DNA of 53,974 bases from Pirellulales bacterium (GCA_035656635.1 DASRSD010000005.1:1-53974), one strand, 5' to 3'. Shown: positions 28,239 to 38,111, counted from the first letter of the stretch. Notes: generated by a model from the letters alone, not told the origin. Made by a program: numbers and translations.

Positions 28239-29345
28239 ATGCCTTGCAACGACGAAAATCATTCTGTGGAACTGCCGCTGACCTCAGCCGATAAGCTGGG
28301 CGTTCTGCGCATTATTGATGCGGAGGTTAATCGAGCTGCCGAAGGATTGCGCGTGGTCGAAGATTACGTTCGATTTGTACTGGATGATCAACATTTGACC
28401 GGGCTAGCAAAACGACTACGGCACGATTTAACTACCGTACTGGGGGGTCTAGCATCGACCGATCGTTTGGCGTCACGCGAAGCGCAGATCGATGTGGGCA
28501 TGGCCCTGGAGGTTCCGCAAGAATCGCACCGATCCAACATTTCCAATGTTGTAGCTGCCAGCTTCAAACGAGTCCAGCAAGCATTGCGATGTCTGGAAGA
28601 ATACGTGAAATTGCTAAATCCCGTCGCGGGTGCAGAAATTGAGTCGCTACGATTTCGCTCATACACATTGGAACGGGCAGTGAGCCTTACTGCGGATTCG
28701 CTTCGCCGACTATCAAAAACACAGTTATATGTGCTAATCGATGGTTGCACCGACGAACGAGCATTTGCGAGTTTAGTTGAGTTGCTAGTTGCTGCTGGAG
28801 TCCATGCACTGCAGCTGCGTGACAAACGACTTTGCGACCGGGACTTGTTGATGCGCGCTCGTCTCCTGCGCAGCATCACTAAGTCCACAGAGACGTTATT
28901 TATCATGAATGATCGCGCGGATCTGGCAGTTCTTGCTGGAGCCGATGGCGTGCACCTGGGACAGGAAGAACTGGGGGTAAAAGACGCTCGGGCCATCATG
29001 GGGCCACGTGCGTTCGTGGGCATCTCCACACACAATATTGAGCAAGCCCGGCGGGCCGTACTGGACGGAGCCAATTACATTGGCGCGGGTCCAACGTTTC
29101 CGTCCGCCACTAAATCGTTCGAAGCGTTTGCCGGGGAGAATTTATTGCGCAGCGTGGCGGCGGAGATTTCGTTGCCCGCCTTTGCCATTGGGGGCATCAA
29201 TTTGCAGAATTTTCCACAAATAGAAGCCACAGGAATCCGGCGCGTTGCGGTTAGTATCGCAGTGGTTAAAGCGAACGATCCGGCGGCCGAAGTGCGCCGG
29301 TTTTTAGAACGGTTAACTTCCAATGAGTCGCAGATTTTTCGATAG
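28239..29345 (+). CDS. thiE: ThiD2-ThiE fusion, thiamine-phosphate synthase
   Basis: The 368-residue protein has two parts. Residues of about 20-150 form a ThiD2-type domain (RAAEGLRVVEDYVRFVLDD, LRHDL, NISNVVAASFKRVQQALR). That domain has been linked to phosphorylation of hydroxymethylpyrimidine phosphate. Residues from about 163 form the ThiE barrel, which joins the pyrimidine and thiazole phosphates to thiamine phosphate: QLRDK, MNDRADLA, GVHLGQEEL, GISTHN, GPTFPSATK and AIGGI. Such fusions occur in cyanobacteria and planctomycetes. I saw no TPP riboswitch upstream. The gene converges with the tlpA-like gene, six bases apart. Confidence 0.92.
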   Translation: MPCNDENHSVELPLTSADKLGVLRIIDAEVNRAAEGLRVVEDYVRFVLDDQHLTGLAKRLRHDLTTVLGGLASTDRLASREAQIDVGMALEVPQESHRSNISNVVAASFKRVQQALRCLEEYVKLLNPVAGAEIESLRFRSYTLERAVSLTADSLRRLSKTQLYVLIDGCTDERAFASLVELLVAAGVHALQLRDKRLCDRDLLMRARLLRSITKSTETLFIMNDRADLAVLAGADGVHLGQEELGVKDARAIMGPRAFVGISTHNIEQARRAVLDGANYIGAGPTFPSATKSFEAFAGENLLRSVAAEISLPAFAIGGINLQNFPQIEATGIRRVAVSIAVVKANDPAAEVRRFLERLTSNESQIFR

Positions 29346-29351
29346 AATACG

Positions 29352-30044
29352 TCACTCGGTAGACCCGACAGGCGTGGCTGCATTTTTTTCGATAGATTTT
29401 TTGAGATCGACCTTTTCTGTTAGTAGTTGTGATACCATTTGTTCGATTTGCTGGTCGTAGCCGGGTTGATAACCTAACCACAGCGCGCGAATTACTCCAT
29501 TGCGATCGAGCAATACCGAGGTGGGATAGCCGAAGCCCTCCATGTCGATCACGTTTGCCAGAAATTTGCGGCTGGCAGCGTCAGGATCGACATAGGTGGG
29601 ATAGGTCGCCCCGCGAGATTTAAGAAACTTTTCGACATCTGCTTGCAACTTGGGAATATCTTCGTGGGCGGGACCGCCTTCCGAAACAGCAACGGACACA
29701 AATGCAAACTCTGGATTACCGCGATATTTATCCCATAACTCCAGCATGTGCGGGAATTCATCCATGCAGTAACCACACCAGGTTCCCCAGTAATTAATCA
29801 GCGTCACCTTGCCGCGAACCGCTTCCAGCGATAGTCCGTCCGTTGTGCCGGTAAGTGGTTGTAGTTCCAACAGCGGTAGGTGCTTTCCCACGCCAGGTTG
29901 ATTAAGGGCGTCTTGTAGTTGAATATGGGGTTTTAGATACAGCACCCACACAACAGTCAGCACCGCTCCTACGGCAATGGTGCCCCAGGTTCCCCAAGGA
30001 GAACGTCGGACCGGCAGCTTTTCATCAAGTTGATCGTTTGTCAT
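29352..30044 (-). CDS. TlpA/ResA-like membrane-anchored thioredoxin
   Basis: The 230-residue protein has one N-terminal membrane helix (about 21-41) and then a thioredoxin fold outside the cytoplasm. The active site is WCGYC (about residues 100-104) within NYWGTWCGYC, and the cis-proline loop is GYPTSVLLD. The redox-active Cys pair fits thiol-disulfide exchange, for example in cytochrome c maturation, but no cytochrome genes are nearby. The ATG at 30044 is chosen because it places the helix near the N-terminus; the frame is open further upstream. Confidence 0.87.
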   Translation of the reverse strand: MTNDQLDEKLPVRRSPWGTWGTIAVGAVLTVVWVLYLKPHIQLQDALNQPGVGKHLPLLELQPLTGTTDGLSLEAVRGKVTLINYWGTWCGYCMDEFPHMLELWDKYRGNPEFAFVSVAVSEGGPAHEDIPKLQADVEKFLKSRGATYPTYVDPDAASRKFLANVIDMEGFGYPTSVLLDRNGVIRALWLGYQPGYDQQIEQMVSQLLTEKVDLKKSIEKNAATPVGSTE

Positions 30045-30185
30045 AGCAAACAAATTCTCTTTCTCTCTGGCCGTGTGCAGAATGTTGGAGTGCTGTGGTA
30101 ATAATACATTTTTCCTGTCGTTCAGGCAGGTCGGATGGTTAGCGTAAAAAGCCAAATAGCTTTGAAATGTCAAGCCAAGAATTCT

Positions 30186-30737
30186 ATGCACTTTGAAGTT
30201 GAACAGAAATTCCCATTGGACGATGTTGCAGCGGTCGAACAGCGGCTTCTGGAACTCGATGCGCAAGAAGCGGGCATCGTCGAACAGGTGGATCAGTATT
30301 TCAATCATCCGGTTCGCGACTTTGCTAAAACCGATGAAGCCCTTCGGCTGCGCCGTGCTGGAGAGCAGAACCTCATAACTTACAAAGGGCCCAAACTCGA
30401 CACCGAGACCAAGACTCGTCCCGAACTCGAAATAGCTTTGTCGGCTGGCCCTTCCGTGTTGAATGACTTTGCTAGGCTGCTGGAGGCACTGGGTTTTCGG
30501 TCAGTGGCCAGAGTGCGTAAAACTCGCCGTCGGTTATTTGTCGACTGGGAAGCTAAAAGGATCGAAGTGGTAATCGACCAGGTGGAGGGCTTGGGCCGGT
30601 TCCTGGAACTGGAATTATCGGCCACGGAAGCGGAAATAGACGCCGCTAAATCTTCTGTGACTTCTCTGGCTTCCGCGCTAGGTTTATCCCGCTTCGAACG
30701 CCGCAGTTATCTGGAAATGCTCCTGGCGGTGCAGTGA
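30186..30737 (+). CDS. CYTH-domain protein (class IV cyclase / thiamine triphosphatase-like)
   Basis: The 183-residue protein starts with the CYTH signature ExExK as EVEQK at residues 4-8. Charged strands that line the tunnel of these triphosphate-binding enzymes follow (ALRLRRAG, LITYKGPK, RPELEIAL, VRKTRRRL, DQVEGLGRFLELE). Members are class IV adenylate cyclases, thiamine triphosphatases or tripolyphosphatases, and the sequence does not settle which. It is divergent from the tlpA-like gene across 141 bases. I prefer the ATG at 30186 because the signature normally lies at the very N-terminus. Confidence 0.88.
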   Translation: MHFEVEQKFPLDDVAAVEQRLLELDAQEAGIVEQVDQYFNHPVRDFAKTDEALRLRRAGEQNLITYKGPKLDTETKTRPELEIALSAGPSVLNDFARLLEALGFRSVARVRKTRRRLFVDWEAKRIEVVIDQVEGLGRFLELELSATEAEIDAAKSSVTSLASALGLSRFERRSYLEMLLAVQ

Positions 30738-30836
30738 CCATTGCAACCTCGGCTGCTCAGGGAAGATAATGAGCTAGTGGCCATGTGAAGAGAGGCAGCG
30801 ATCTAAAACAGTATTGAAACTTGGTGGCAGGTGAAT

Positions 30837-31907
30837 ATGCGCGAGCGGCCGCCCAGAACGCGCCAAGTGCATGTAGCGTTTGAGCAGCTGGAACTGCGCG
30901 CCATGTTGGCGGCCGGATCCCCAATGGTCGCGCCCCAAGTTCTTGCAGCCGCTCCAACTGCTTTGCACGCAGCGGTAAGTTCTGCAAATGGGGCAGCGAC
31001 CATCCATGCACAGGCAGCAAAATTAACCACCCCCGCAGTTGCAAAAGCGACGGCTTCCTCCCGTTATGAGCGAGGGGACCTAAGTGGCAATGGCCAAGTT
31101 GATGCAGCTGACATTGTCGTCTTTCTCAGAGCATTGATCGACTTGAAGGCGTACCAAACTGCGAACCAGCTCAGCGATTCACAGCTATTGACCGTTGGGG
31201 ATATTAATCAGGATGGCCACGTTAACAATCTCGATTTGCAATCCTTGATCGATTTAATTAAATCCGAGGGGACGCCGCCACCGCCCGCTCATAAGGCATT
31301 CGTACCGATTGTCCCGACCGGATCCAATTCACCTTCGAATGTTTCACTTGTCAATTCGTCTACGGGATCAGGAGCGCCCGTGGTATCGCAGTTGGTTGTA
31401 AGTAGCACGGCGGGCGCTTTCACGCCATTGAAATCGTCGGAAGCACTGTTGGCAGGTGGGGGAGGCGATGCACAGCCTGGTGCGCAGACGGTGTCGGACA
31501 ACGGTCCTCCCATGCCGACCCGCACGAAGACGAGCGATATCGCTCTTATCGCCTTTGCTCCGCGTCAATCCACCGGAGGCGACGATATTGTGGAAGGCGT
31601 GCTTATGAAATTGGCTGACGTCGAGGAGCCGCAATTGTTAGCAATTGAATATGGCGACGAAGTTGTAAGACGAGAAGTAACGGTAAACAAAAAAGTGGCG
31701 CCGCAGCAATCTGTTGAGGCACCGGTGATTGAGACAGTAATCAAGGCACTCACGCCTGAGGTCGGAAATCCCACTGAATTTTCCTGGATAAACTATATGT
31801 GGTTGGCAATACCAGCGGGCGCAGGCATGGCTGCCGCCGCTTGGTGGATTTATCGGCAGCGCCTGCAAGATAATAAGGGCACATTATTTCGTCGCTTGGG
31901 GCTTTAG
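30837..31907 (+). CDS. Exported dockerin-like protein with LEPR-XLL-like signal and C-terminal membrane helix
   Basis: The N-terminus reads FEQLELRAMLAAG, close to the LEPR-XLL export signal of planctomycete surface proteins. Residues of about 80-145 form a dockerin type I pair: GDLSGNGQVDAADI and GDINQDGHVNNLDL, both with calcium-binding Asp/Asn spacing. A Ser/Pro/Gly-rich region follows. A C-terminal hydrophobic helix (about 320-338, AIPAGAGMAAAAWW) precedes RQRLQ and suggests a membrane anchor. Dockerins bind cohesins; no cohesin domain is seen in the window. The ATG at 30837 follows AGGTG; the GTG at 30831 is in frame. Confidence 0.78.
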   Translation: MRERPPRTRQVHVAFEQLELRAMLAAGSPMVAPQVLAAAPTALHAAVSSANGAATIHAQAAKLTTPAVAKATASSRYERGDLSGNGQVDAADIVVFLRALIDLKAYQTANQLSDSQLLTVGDINQDGHVNNLDLQSLIDLIKSEGTPPPPAHKAFVPIVPTGSNSPSNVSLVNSSTGSGAPVVSQLVVSSTAGAFTPLKSSEALLAGGGGDAQPGAQTVSDNGPPMPTRTKTSDIALIAFAPRQSTGGDDIVEGVLMKLADVEEPQLLAIEYGDEVVRREVTVNKKVAPQQSVEAPVIETVIKALTPEVGNPTEFSWINYMWLAIPAGAGMAAAAWWIYRQRLQDNKGTLFRRLGL

Positions 31908-32042
31908 GCTGGGGCTGAGCTGTGTGGCAACCCGCCTGTATTTCGACACCAATGCACGTGATGGAATCCCGGGCAATTCAGCTTTTGATACGACACTTTG
32001 ATATTCTTGCACTAGAACGCAAAATCGTTTGGAGAAATCATC

Positions 32043-33773
32043 ATGTTGCCGACACCTGATGAAACCACGCAACTCGACGTTCGTTTGCCTAGCGACGTTA
32101 AACACCCTTCGGGCTCGAAGAACGAAGCAATGCACAGCCCGACGGTGTCACAACATCGTGATGGAACCGATCGGCAATCACCCGTTATTTTCACAGAGAA
32201 ACCGCCTCTTAAGATTGGCCGTTATGAATGTCGTCGGCAAATTGGCTTGGGCACATTTGGTGCTGTGTATTTGTGCTTTGATCCGCAATTGAAACGGAAT
32301 GTCGCTATTAAACTTCGTCATGAGCACACCTCATCGTTGGGTAATGGCGCGACGGATTTATTGCACGAAGCGCAAAGTGTGGCCCGCTTGCGGCATCCTG
32401 GAATTGTAGCGGTGCTTGATACGGGCTGCACCGAAGATGGTCGTGGCTACATCGTTTATGAATATGTAGCAGGAAACGATCTGAAGCGGCGCATCGAAAT
32501 GGCTGATTTTACGCGCGAAGACGCGATTCGCTGGATTTCTGAAACGGCCGATGCTTTGCACTACGCGCATTTGCAAGGGTTGGTGCATCGGGATATTAAA
32601 CCGGCTAATATTTTGATCGATCATTCCGGCCATACACGTTTGGCCGATTTCGGCTTGGCCAAGATCGACGATCGCTTTTTCACAGATGATACCGGCCGGG
32701 TGTTGGGAACCGTGGCTTATATGAGTCCGGAGCAAGCCGACGGAAAATCGCATTGGGCAACGTCGCAATCGGACATTTATTCGCTAGGTGTAGTCTTATA
32801 CGAATTGCTTTGCGGCAGGCGCCCGTTTAATGCGGAAAGTTCGATCGATTTGTTGGAGCAAGTAAAGTACCGTGCGGCGCCACCACCGCGCGCCATTCAC
32901 GACGATATCCCCCAGCCGCTGGAGCAAATTTGTTTACGGGCCATGGCCAAAGAGCCGGCTGGTCGGTTCACCACAGCAGCCGACATGGCCGCCGAGTTGC
33001 GTGCCGTGCTGGCAGGTCCGCCGCTCCGCAATCGCGGATGGCAATTTTTCATCGTAGCGCTGGCTGGGATGGTGTTCGCAGTGGCTGCCGTAATGTGGGC
33101 ATGGCGTGATCGGCTGTTCGATAAAGCCGATAAAGCAGTGAATTTGCCGACTACGCTTAGTCCTACAATACAAACGAATATATCATCCTATAACCCGCCA
33201 ACCTTGGAAATATTTTTGCAGCGGCGGTTGCAAGTAAACGACTTCGTCAAGCTCCATCAGGCTGACCTGCCGATTCATCCAGGCGATAAATTACAGTTGC
33301 ACGCGAAAATTGATCGGCCGGGCTATATTTATTTGTATTGGTACGATGCTGAAGGCAAACCTAAGCGTTTGTGGCCCGAACCAGGCGCGCCTTTGGAACA
33401 GCAACAACCGGAGAGCGAAGTTTGGAGTCCGGCCGAGGCCAAAAGCAATGGAGGAACAGCAAAATGGTGGCCCGTGGAAGGAACCTCCGGCGCTCAATTG
33501 GCTTTGGTGACGGTTGCTGATAAGCCGCTGTCGGCTGTCGAACTCCTGCAGTTTGAAAAACAGACCTTTGCCTTGGCGGACGAACTGTCACGTCCACGGC
33601 AAATCGTTGAGTTTGTGCATCCTGATTTATCGCCGACTTCATTAGCACGAGGTTTAGGGCAAAACCCGATAGAATCTCCGAAACGGGTCGTACGTGAATT
33701 AGAGCCAGAATTAAATTCTCGGTTCAAAGCTTATCGCGGTTGGTTATTTTTCCAGGAAGCTATTCGTGATTAG
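32043..33773 (+). CDS. Transmembrane Ser/Thr protein kinase with DUF4384-like domain
   Basis: A 576-residue Hanks-type kinase. The kinase domain spans about 59-325: GLGTFGAVY glycine loop, Lys 90 in VAIK, catalytic Asp 184 in HRDIKPANI, DFG at 202-204, and YMSPEQADG. All are intact, so it should be active. A membrane helix follows at about 335-357. The C-terminal part (about 390-505, VKLHQADLPIHPGDKLQLH, GYIYLYWYDAEG, WPEPG) matches DUF4384, a beta domain of unknown ligand that would lie outside the cytoplasm. Its last codons overlap the next gene by 8 bases. The paired TPR-CHAT protein is a likely partner. Confidence 0.92.
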   Translation: MLPTPDETTQLDVRLPSDVKHPSGSKNEAMHSPTVSQHRDGTDRQSPVIFTEKPPLKIGRYECRRQIGLGTFGAVYLCFDPQLKRNVAIKLRHEHTSSLGNGATDLLHEAQSVARLRHPGIVAVLDTGCTEDGRGYIVYEYVAGNDLKRRIEMADFTREDAIRWISETADALHYAHLQGLVHRDIKPANILIDHSGHTRLADFGLAKIDDRFFTDDTGRVLGTVAYMSPEQADGKSHWATSQSDIYSLGVVLYELLCGRRPFNAESSIDLLEQVKYRAAPPPRAIHDDIPQPLEQICLRAMAKEPAGRFTTAADMAAELRAVLAGPPLRNRGWQFFIVALAGMVFAVAAVMWAWRDRLFDKADKAVNLPTTLSPTIQTNISSYNPPTLEIFLQRRLQVNDFVKLHQADLPIHPGDKLQLHAKIDRPGYIYLYWYDAEGKPKRLWPEPGAPLEQQQPESEVWSPAEAKSNGGTAKWWPVEGTSGAQLALVTVADKPLSAVELLQFEKQTFALADELSRPRQIVEFVHPDLSPTSLARGLGQNPIESPKRVVRELEPELNSRFKAYRGWLFFQEAIRD

Positions 33774-36700
33774 GCCGCTGGAACACCAAATGCGCGAACA
33801 CTGGCCGTTGGCAGCGTATGCCGTCTGGGCATTGTTTCTGGGCGGACCATGTCTAACCCACGCTATGGCGGAAGACCAAGGGCCGCCTGTTGACGTGCGC
33901 TTGGTTAACGATTTGTATCGCGCCGGCCAGTACCGTCAAGCGGTGGAAGTGCTAGACCAATTGCTTGAACCCCGCAAGGCCGCCAAACTTTCTGTGCCAG
34001 CATCAATTTCCTGCTTGAATTTGGCGGTAGAAGTCAATCAGGCATCCGGACGCTTCGACGCGGCCTTGCGATGTGCTCTTCAGCAACAACAACTTCAGGA
34101 CCATCAATTCGACGGCGTGCCTGCTAAGCAAAACACTTATCGACAGACGATGGCGCTAACAATCGCCGATTTGCAGATGTCATTGGATGAATTCAAAGAA
34201 GCTGAGAAAACACTGCGCGGAGCTTTGGCAATTCCAGCAGGGGCGCGGTTGGATGATCCATTATGGGAAGCCAATGCGCAAGTTCAATTGGCCCGAGCGG
34301 TTGCCGCTCCAGCGCTTGCCGATCGACAAGAGGTTGCTCAGCAGCAGGCTGCAAAACAGTGGACCGTGGCAGAGAACTGCGCCCGACACATCGTGGATCA
34401 TTATCTTTCTGGCCACATGACAGTGCAGCAACTAGTTCAGGCCGCAAAATTACAAGAGGAATGCTTATTAGCACTAGGCCGTGCCGACGAGGCGGCTGGG
34501 CTTATAGATCGATTATTGCAGAGCGGTTCGCCTGAGCTGGATGACTTAGCTCGGATGGATTTGAGCAATGAACTGGCGCGCTGTCGACATGCAGAGGGAA
34601 ATTTTGCGGCGGAGCGCACGGTTCTTGAACAGGCGCTCTCGTGGCAACAAAACGTAGATCACAACGAACCGACCGTGGCTCAGGCCGCGCTGTTAAATCG
34701 TTTGGCCGTAGTGTTGCAAACACTTGGTGCAGATACGTTGGCCGAGGATAGATGGAAATCCGCCGCGAATTTGTATCGTCAGCTTCTTGATCCTGCCGCC
34801 AAAGGGACTCTTCATACTGCAACCAAACCTGAAGTTAAATTCCTCGATTTACAATGTCTCCAGGGACTTCAGGAAATTGATATGCGGTTAGGAAATTGGC
34901 CCGACGGAGTGAGCATATCGCAGGATTTGCTACAGCGATTGGAACCGCGATTACGAGCAGACGATCCTGCTTTCATACGTGCCAAAACGATGCTGGGAGC
35001 TTTTTTAGCCAAAAACGAGGATTGGAATGCAGCTCGGCCTATTTTAGAAGAAGCGGCCGCGTATTGGCGCACTCGTGTGCCGCTGGCCCCGGCAGACTTG
35101 GCCGGCACGTTGGTCAATTTAGCGGAAATCGCACGTCAAACGGGTAGTTTCACGCAAGCTCAATCGCTTTTGGAAGAGGCATTATTGTCTTATCGAGCGG
35201 TGTTGTCTTCCCACGATGTCAAACTGGCGGATGCGCTTTCGAATTTGGCGGCAGTTCAAAATGCTCGTGGCCAATTTCACGAGGCGCTAACGAATTATCT
35301 GGAAGTGGAGTCCATTTGTCGCGATCCGGCGAATATCGACGATCGCCGATCAGAGGAGTTGCATAGCACGGCACTGCTCAATTTGTCGATGCTTTACAAG
35401 TCGCAGCGACAATTTGACTCCGCCGCCGCCACCTGTGAGCAAGCCTTGGCGCTAGTGCAAAAACGACATCCATCGGATACGGATATCGCGCTGCTGCCAT
35501 TTCACATTGCGCTAGCGTCATTATATTTGGCCGAGGATATTTCACCACTAGACGAATCGATGGTTTCAGTATCATCTGAGACGAATGCCAACTTTCAAAG
35601 CATGTCTCAGAATCGTGGGTTGAACGCTGCACTCCAGCGAGCGGATTTTCATATCCAGTCCGCGCTTAGTCTTTGCACACAACATGGATTATTGCAAAAA
35701 CCGACCGGAGCAAACCTGTTGCATTTGACCGCCACATTGCAATATCGTCGCGGCGAGCTAAAGGCTGCCAAAGAATCATGGCACTCGGCGCTGCAAATTG
35801 CCCAGCTCAATGGGCAAACCGCCATCGCGTTTCGGTGTTTGAGTTATTTGAGTCAATTAGCAGCAAAAGAGAGTAATTTTGATGAAGCGGAAACTCTTTC
35901 GCGCAGTGCTGTTGAATTGCAAGAAGTAATTCAAGCATATCCTGCAATGCATTACATGGCTTTGGTGAACCGCGCTCAAATACTCCGCAAGCTGGGACGC
36001 AAAGAGGACGCGCTGAATTGCTTGCACGAGGCAGTGCGCGTAATTGAATCGCCGCGAGCCGAAACCACCGGCGGTGAAGCACAACGAGCTGTTTATTTTG
36101 CCCAGTTCGCAGCAGCGTTTGATTTATTGGTTGATTGGAGCGTGGAAGAGAATCATTGGGATGATGCTCTGAGCTATGCGGAAGCGGGCCGCAACCGTAC
36201 TTTTCTCGACCAGGTGCGAGCTGCTGGAATCGATTTGAAGGCATCGTTGCGGAACACGCCACAAGAGCATTTGATAGACGACGAACAAACAATTCTGTCG
36301 CAATATCATGCCTTGCAGGCTTCGGCGATCGAGTGGCTTGTTTCCAATGGCCCATCGGATGCAGTAGCGAATTCGGCAACCGGTGCGTCCGTCAATGAAA
36401 CTAATACCACCAGGAAGAATTCTAGCGGCAAAATTGCGGACTTGTCAGCTGAACTAGCAGGTCGTTTGGCTGATTTGCGTCGTCAGTATGCGGATATCCA
36501 AACTGCCATTCGCGACGCCAGTCCATTTTATCGCGAGTTACTATTAGGGAATCGTGAGCTGCAAGCTTGGCCCGTCGTAAAATCGCATGTGTTGTCTTCC
36601 GACAGTGTGATACTGCTTTATTATCTGGGTCAAACCGGGGGGCATTTGTTTTTAATCGATGGAAATGTGGCCTCACGTAATTCTGCAGCCGTTGATACAT

Positions 36701-37926
36701 CTTCCGATGCGGGCGGCGATTCCAATAGGAATGCAACGTTTAGCAGCAGTCAGGAAGTGACGCACTATCCCCTGGTAGTGTCGGCTGAGCAATCGTCACG
36801 GCTGGGAATTCCAGCAGGTCCATTATCTCGCCAGGCGGCGGCACAGTTAGTGTTCCGTTTCGTGGCAACGCTTTGCGAACCGGAACATGCTCGCAATTCT
36901 AGTCGTGAGCTAGGCCAAAAGGCCGTGACTAGCGCCAAGTATGCAATCGGCCCAAGTGAAGAATTGATGATTACGGACATCTTTGTTCCGCCGGCCCTGC
37001 GTGAAGAACTTCGCCGGCGAAGCCCGCGCTATATTGCTCTGGTTCCGGATGGAGCATTGCATCAACTACCGATGGAAGCACTGCGTGTATCTATCGATCC
37101 GCCGCGCTATTTGCTCGATGAATTGCCGCCCATCGCTTATGCGCCGTCGGCGATGATTTTAGCGGCGTTGGGGCAGCGTAAATCGGTAGAGAGCGTAAAG
37201 GATTTTTCCTTACTCACCGTGGGTAACCCGCGCTATCCGGAAATCGATCCGGCGATAAGTCGATCTTCCAGTGATGTGGCATTGGCCGATTACATCGCGG
37301 CAGGCGGCACGCTGTCGCCACTTCCTGGCACGTCAAGCGAATGCCGCAAGGTTGCTGCCTCCCTGCGCTCCGCTGGTCTGAAAGATGTAATCACATTGGA
37401 AGACCTGAACGCTTCAGAACGAAATGTCCGCACACATTTGGCGGGCCGGCAATTCGTGCACTTGGCTGCGCATGGCCTAGTCGATCAACAGTATCAGAAT
37501 TTATTTGGTGCCTTGGCTTTAACGCAGCCAGACAATTTCCAAAATGTCACTACTGAAAATGACGGTTTTCTTTCGTTGTTCGAAATCCACAATCTGCCAC
37601 TGGACAGCTGCGAATTGGTTGTGCTCAGCGCGTGCCAGACGAATATTGGGCCGGATCGGCCATTAGAGGCCGGTTCGACGATGGCGCGGGCATTTTTGGC
37701 GGCCGGTGCGCGGCGGGTTGTTTGCAGTCAGTGGGATGTGGACGATGAATCGACTTCGGAACTGATCGGTTCTTTTGCAGCCGCCTTGGGCGAATCGCTC
37801 CGAGCTGGCCAAACGCCCAATTACGCAGTGGCGTTGGCAGAGGCAAAAAAATATGTCCGTGCACAGTCAAAATGGTCGTCGCCTTATTTTTGGGCGCCAT
37901 TTGTATTAATGGGTCCGGCAAAATAG
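33766..37926 (+). CDS. Exported TPR-CHAT (caspase-like) protein, 1386 aa
   Basis: The GTG at 33766 is preceded by AGGAAG six bases upstream, inside the end of the kinase gene, so the two are translationally coupled. A signal-like hydrophobic segment lies at about residues 14-34, ending in AMAED. Many tetratricopeptide repeats fill about 40-820. The C-terminal CHAT domain (about 1120-1386) carries the caspase-type dyad His 1236 in HLAAHG and Cys 1290 in LSACQT, both present, and ends with SPYFWAPFVLMG. CHAT proteins are clan CD cysteine proteases, some of which take part in defence and cell death. Export of a CHAT protein is unusual. The substrate is unknown. Confidence 0.9.
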   Translation: MIRPLEHQMREHWPLAAYAVWALFLGGPCLTHAMAEDQGPPVDVRLVNDLYRAGQYRQAVEVLDQLLEPRKAAKLSVPASISCLNLAVEVNQASGRFDAALRCALQQQQLQDHQFDGVPAKQNTYRQTMALTIADLQMSLDEFKEAEKTLRGALAIPAGARLDDPLWEANAQVQLARAVAAPALADRQEVAQQQAAKQWTVAENCARHIVDHYLSGHMTVQQLVQAAKLQEECLLALGRADEAAGLIDRLLQSGSPELDDLARMDLSNELARCRHAEGNFAAERTVLEQALSWQQNVDHNEPTVAQAALLNRLAVVLQTLGADTLAEDRWKSAANLYRQLLDPAAKGTLHTATKPEVKFLDLQCLQGLQEIDMRLGNWPDGVSISQDLLQRLEPRLRADDPAFIRAKTMLGAFLAKNEDWNAARPILEEAAAYWRTRVPLAPADLAGTLVNLAEIARQTGSFTQAQSLLEEALLSYRAVLSSHDVKLADALSNLAAVQNARGQFHEALTNYLEVESICRDPANIDDRRSEELHSTALLNLSMLYKSQRQFDSAAATCEQALALVQKRHPSDTDIALLPFHIALASLYLAEDISPLDESMVSVSSETNANFQSMSQNRGLNAALQRADFHIQSALSLCTQHGLLQKPTGANLLHLTATLQYRRGELKAAKESWHSALQIAQLNGQTAIAFRCLSYLSQLAAKESNFDEAETLSRSAVELQEVIQAYPAMHYMALVNRAQILRKLGRKEDALNCLHEAVRVIESPRAETTGGEAQRAVYFAQFAAAFDLLVDWSVEENHWDDALSYAEAGRNRTFLDQVRAAGIDLKASLRNTPQEHLIDDEQTILSQYHALQASAIEWLVSNGPSDAVANSATGASVNETNTTRKNSSGKIADLSAELAGRLADLRRQYADIQTAIRDASPFYRELLLGNRELQAWPVVKSHVLSSDSVILLYYLGQTGGHLFLIDGNVASRNSAAVDTSSDAGGDSNRNATFSSSQEVTHYPLVVSAEQSSRLGIPAGPLSRQAAAQLVFRFVATLCEPEHARNSSRELGQKAVTSAKYAIGPSEELMITDIFVPPALREELRRRSPRYIALVPDGALHQLPMEALRVSIDPPRYLLDELPPIAYAPSAMILAALGQRKSVESVKDFSLLTVGNPRYPEIDPAISRSSSDVALADYIAAGGTLSPLPGTSSECRKVAASLRSAGLKDVITLEDLNASERNVRTHLAGRQFVHLAAHGLVDQQYQNLFGALALTQPDNFQNVTTENDGFLSLFEIHNLPLDSCELVVLSACQTNIGPDRPLEAGSTMARAFLAAGARRVVCSQWDVDDESTSELIGSFAAALGESLRAGQTPNYAVALAEAKKYVRAQSKWSSPYFWAPFVLMGPAK

Positions 37927-38013
37927 GCGTTAGAACCTTGCCATCCCCGTTTTGCGCTGCTCAATAAGGCACTTCTTTAGGCCCAAGTGATTAAAACAAG
38001 CTCATTAGGCGTC

Positions 38014-38019
38014 TATAAT
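38014..38019 (+). promoter_or_regulatory. Possible -10 element TATAAT
   Basis: A perfect TATAAT about 95 bases before the giant gene at 38112. The -35 region is poor (TAAAAC sixteen bases upstream). It is suggestive only. Confidence 0.25.
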
Positions 38020-38111
38020 CTAAGAGAAGCTAATTTTCCCGTCCAAGGCTGTATATAAATAGAAATTAGCCATCAGGAACGGATCAGTCTGATTTGCAGT
38101 TTTAGGAGCAG

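Noticed and set aside
31990-32042. Sigma-54 promoter-like TTGCA upstream of the kinase gene
   Set aside because: The -24 GG element is missing at the required distance.
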